This document shows, piece by piece, positions 62,301 through 64,000 of a DNA stretch of 64,000 bases. The notes beneath the pieces were generated by a model. It did not search any database, was not told the origin of the DNA, and was given only the letters and a program-made list of their open reading frames with translations. Position 1 is the first letter of the stretch; each line of letters begins with the position of its first letter. Position numbers and translations under genes: made by a program. Where the stretch lies: assembly GCF_900109935.1 (NCBI RefSeq), contig NZ_FOBV01000011.1, forward strand, positions 1-64,000, written 5' to 3'. The DNA is from Chryseobacterium taichungense (GTDB lineage: Bacteria > Bacteroidota > Bacteroidia > Flavobacteriales > Weeksellaceae).

Positions 62301-62898
62301 CACAAATGCATTGAATGACAATACCAAAATGGATAATTTCCAGGTGTATCTGAATGATAACCTTGACCAGTATGCAGCGCTGGCCAAGTTCATGGAACAG
62401 GCGTTTGAATGGGAAATCATGGATTATACTTTCTATCCGTATTACTGGGCAAACCGCAAAAGCTGGCAGGAATTCTACCTTACCGAAAGTATGGATCCTC
62501 TTTTCAGAAGTTTTCTTCAGGCTGGTATGGCAAGAATCATCGTTACTGTAAAACCTGGCTTTGAGACGGCTGTACAGTTTTTCATGGAAACAGGCATCAT
62601 CTGGAATGGTGGGGCCGTTCCTGTGATCGGAGATCCTATGTACATGAGTATTGTAGATGAAATGCGACAGCCTACTGGCAAACCGCAAGGGAAATACTGG
62701 ATTACAAGAATTCCTACTACGCTTACTATTCTTCAGGCTGGTTCTGCAGGTCTCATAGTGGATGATGCCTTGCCTATCTTCCCGGATGATCCTGAAAACT
62801 GTGAAAATCCTTTGGAACTAGAAGGAAGCAGTGCTTTTGGAAAACCACAAGACATTAATATGATTGGAGGTGGCATAACAACCAGTACTTTAGACTAA
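59398..62898 (+). CDS. Large soluble protein of unknown function (frame-split N-terminus)
   Basis: The product has 1,166 aa from ATG 59398 (the frame is open back to 59299 or earlier; see the N-terminal piece at 59222). It has no signal peptide or membrane helix. Coiled coils are likely near 186-262 and 908-938. Residues about 560-660 are Ser/Thr/Gln-rich and a well-conserved-looking core runs from H693 (HITGVYRWIDKKMKN) to EFMVPEP (719-725). The middle (900) and C-terminal (1,000-1,150) parts hold beta-rich segments. I do not recognise a family with certainty. Its size, solubility and position before a Tae4-like amidase suggest a toxin-delivery or structural role; this is inference. Confidence 0.8.
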   Translation: MLKTAATFSNKEFETEKNIEEGEFGRLLIIGRKISKKEEIQSAEWAYVKDYYKSLNDNYKELTADGIKIFSTLWNNYIFQIITQGDFYVKEAISHILMAIHLGFAQSMNLTDPEIIKINGEKPLEKALDGKIVLPKLLFSEDTAATVSASSRTASGSTAVLSTKTTQRLAFEAQILITVNKAIHQKESLEKLYAELEKLQKEYHKLGHQAYQDQFTKYQEENREALDAYAMKLAEIKTKITEETPEEEKILLYDELRRYEVKPFEFSYKKEINLPDLKENLSQESFDTFIKLFAAFDHKKAFEEVVKDGIRILSDNTLRIGSQDINLDADLQTYTDALNIIGSNISSSLQSALENSPLQQQQYINLAGASVPVVQSTARTPMAYSFFAHNAYGFLGNGGFINFSFEVEDTSWSVATAKIIATTDTAGSFEESFSNIPVINDKITLPASLINKFRVSLSFRIEIIFDNGSLAYADLGNQIIKEDLSLTGMLTLKRGVAENPGEPENIKIQKRKNFGIKRLGVADYLKVVQSVHAYVPGEVSNIENVMASELRHKSSVARDYSEITDTTSKSQETEKISDTSKTSRTDMQTEVAKELDKQQSFQAHTRASGKAWGWTLETGADYANNTAQHDSTRQAVAKSQEITERAMERVLTKVSDERVQKIIKEYTETNVHEYDNRGKVTKTDDAEAAQPKHITGVYRWIDKKMKNQIYNYGVRTMFEFMVPEPSRLHRLAVAVSKSQVLTAPVDPRTAPAPNAMNSPKTATKELLQYWAGIYSITLTSLPQEKIRHVIGLQYIKLSGDWGNKIMMLDMPQNYAGKKVKVNYGYDRRGMSVDNFQGGMLDLPDVGRGSNDGSYNVNGLNITGSYPFNYHGRGADSFNVSFVFDCELSDDFMLQWKNENFNAIIKAYEEAYKTFQEEQAKLDAEHKEKEAEAKEKEGNFYRYMEHDTLKHNCIAYLLQDYLNTLGQETTNALNDNTKMDNFQVYLNDNLDQYAALAKFMEQAFEWEIMDYTFYPYYWANRKSWQEFYLTESMDPLFRSFLQAGMARIIVTVKPGFETAVQFFMETGIIWNGGAVPVIGDPMYMSIVDEMRQPTGKPQGKYWITRIPTTLTILQAGSAGLIVDDALPIFPDDPENCENPLELEGSSAFGKPQDINMIGGGITTSTLD

Positions 62899-62909
62899 TT
62901 AATATATGG

Positions 62910-62940
62910 AATGGCGGTTTCTGCCGCCATTTTTATTTTT
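62910..62940 (+). terminator. Terminator between the large gene and the Tae4-like gene
   Basis: AATGGCGG pairs with CCGCCATT over a 6-nt loop, then a long T-rich run. The downstream gene may therefore have its own promoter or depend on read-through. Confidence 0.75.
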
Positions 62941-62962
62941 TTTAACAATTAAATTTAAAAAG

Positions 62963-63847
62963 ATGAGTATAATAAAGCCATTGGGAATTCCTAAAGTAAA
63001 AGCATTAGGATTGAAGAATATAAATGGAATAGTTAAAACCCAGTCAAAAAGTTTGAGTATAAAATATATTTCTTGCTCAAAAGATGACAAATTGATATAT
63101 TTGGTATTTAATGTAATTGGAAATAATTTAGAAAATGCTGACGCTAGTATTTATGTTGATGAAATCGATTCAATGATAAATGATGAAGCTGTCCCTAAAA
63201 CAAAAGTTTCAATATTAAAAACAGGAGCAAAAAGGATTACTTTAAGTTTTGATAAAAATAAAGATTTTAGAGAAAGTTTTTTTGATGATGGAAATTTATT
63301 TCAAGCTACCATTGCCTGTGATGGACTTTCTGCGAATAGTGAGGAATTTAAATTGCTTTTTCCTAATAAACAAACGCTCTGGGAAAAAATATATGCAAAA
63401 TATCCCAAACCATATAGTAAAAAACCTTGTAATGAAAATTATTATAATCAATGTGCGATTAGAATGAGTATTTCATTATTAGGAGCAGGTATAAAATTAA
63501 ATGGAGTTAAAAACAAAACCAATCCTGGCGGGCAGATTAAGTGTTCTCATGGTCATATTTTAGGAGCATATAATTTGAAAGAATTTATTATTGATGAAAA
63601 TTTATTTGGTAAAGCACAGGAATTTAATGGTACGACTGATAATAATGTTTTAAATAAAGTATCTAAAAAAAGAGGAATTTTATTTTTTGAAGCTTTTGAA
63701 GAAGACAATACGGACGATGGTACAGATAATCCAAATAGAAGTTCCAACTATAGACATATTGAAGTTTGGGACGGAAAGAAATTATTAAGCGGGTTTGATA
63801 ATCAGATGTTTAAGGCTAAACTAATTTTATTTTGGGAAATTAAATAA
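62963..63847 (+). CDS. Tae4-like peptidoglycan amidase effector
   Basis: The product has 294 aa. Residues about 140-294 resemble the Tae4 family of type VI amidase effectors, which cut the D-Glu-mDAP bond of peptidoglycan: catalytic Cys164 in NQCAIRMS, SHGHILGAYNLKEF, GILFFEAF and catalytic His265 in RHIEVWDG. The first 135 residues form an extra beta-rich domain with no signal peptide, possibly for loading onto a delivery system. I take ATG 62963 (MSIIKPLGIP), after AAAAAG. Low GC and a different codon style point to transfer. It is followed by a secreted small protein in the position of an immunity gene. Confidence 0.75.
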   Translation: MSIIKPLGIPKVKALGLKNINGIVKTQSKSLSIKYISCSKDDKLIYLVFNVIGNNLENADASIYVDEIDSMINDEAVPKTKVSILKTGAKRITLSFDKNKDFRESFFDDGNLFQATIACDGLSANSEEFKLLFPNKQTLWEKIYAKYPKPYSKKPCNENYYNQCAIRMSISLLGAGIKLNGVKNKTNPGGQIKCSHGHILGAYNLKEFIIDENLFGKAQEFNGTTDNNVLNKVSKKRGILFFEAFEEDNTDDGTDNPNRSSNYRHIEVWDGKKLLSGFDNQMFKAKLILFWEIK

Positions 63848-63858
63848 TAATTAAGAAT

Positions 63859-64000
63859 ATGAAAAAAATAAGCATCCTTTTTTGTTGTATTTTGTGGACT
63901 TTTTGTTTTTCGCAGAATATAGACGGAGTTTGGGTCAACAAAGAACTTAGAAGCTCAATTTTAGATGGCTCATTAAAATCTAAAAGTTTTGAAATCATGA
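63859..64000 (+). CDS. Start of a secreted protein, possible immunity protein (cut by window end)
   Basis: ATG 63859 begins MKKISILFCCILWTFCFSQN, a signal peptide with likely cleavage after FSQ, then IDGVWVNKELRSSILDGSLK. The gene runs off the window. A periplasmic protein right after a Tae4-like effector, only 11 bp downstream, is where Tai4-type immunity proteins lie. Identity as an immunity protein is inference from position and export signal. Confidence 0.6.
   Translation, partial: MKKISILFCCILWTFCFSQNIDGVWVNKELRSSILDGSLKSKSFEIM

Overview
The window looks like a chromosomal segment of a flavobacterium of the Chryseobacterium type (Bacteroidota). The signs are a GLPGLI-family protein, Bacteroidota-type small proteins (DUF2795, DUF3127, the FeoB-associated Cys-rich peptide), TonB-dependent receptors paired with PepSY membrane proteins, an AT-rich base composition, and promoters of the TTTG-N19-TAnnTTTG type. 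The genus is inferred from gene content and recalled protein resemblance; I could run no search.

Layout. 1-2377: a tyrosine recombinase gene next to a 233-bp segment bounded by two identical 27-bp sites in inverted orientation. The segment carries an outward-facing consensus promoter, so it looks like an invertible promoter switch between the recombinase and an exported protein of unknown function. 2378-20952: an uninterrupted leftward division and cell wall cluster, in transcription order mraZ, rsmH, ftsL, ftsI, murE, mraY, murD, ftsW, murG, murC, ftsQ, ftsA, ftsZ and a GatB/YqeY protein. It is interrupted by three accessory pieces: a four-helix-bundle gene fragment (murE/mraY), an unknown 105-aa gene overlapping both neighbours (murG/murC), and a GxxExxY gene between 32-bp inverted repeats (murC/ftsQ). 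21177-25334: hydrolase, engB, an ElaA-type acetyltransferase, a heptad-repeat micro-ORF, msrA and a ROK sugar kinase. 25422-32311: two TonB receptor genes alternating with two PepSY membrane protein genes, a probable iron-siderophore uptake locus. 32461-47231: secA, sugar nucleotide epimerase, an AsmA-like envelope protein, radical SAM protein, lipoproteins, an EEP-fold enzyme, rhomboid protease and mutL. 47232-58108: a DUF1275 membrane protein, GLPGLI protein, feoAB plus accessory peptide, a DinD-like protein, glmM, a TPR protein, DMT exporter, aat and DUF3127. 58290-58542: three tRNAs (Leu-TAG, Gly-GCC, Leu-TAA) behind a perfect consensus promoter.

The last 5 kb is accessory DNA: a large soluble protein of about 1,225 aa whose N-terminal 38 codons are in a different frame from the remaining 1,166-1,187 codons, separated by A-runs; a Tae4-like amidase (peptidoglycan hydrolase effector) with an extra N-terminal domain; and the start of a secreted small protein in the position expected for its immunity partner. 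Effector plus immunity is inference from motifs and order. No secretion apparatus gene is visible inside the window.

The observations I rate most worth following are the promoter inversion switch (849-1081), the frame-split large protein with the Tae4 amidase downstream (59222-64000), the inverted-repeat-bounded GxxExxY cassette in the dcw cluster, and the 21-bp heptad-repeat micro-ORF (23139-23330).
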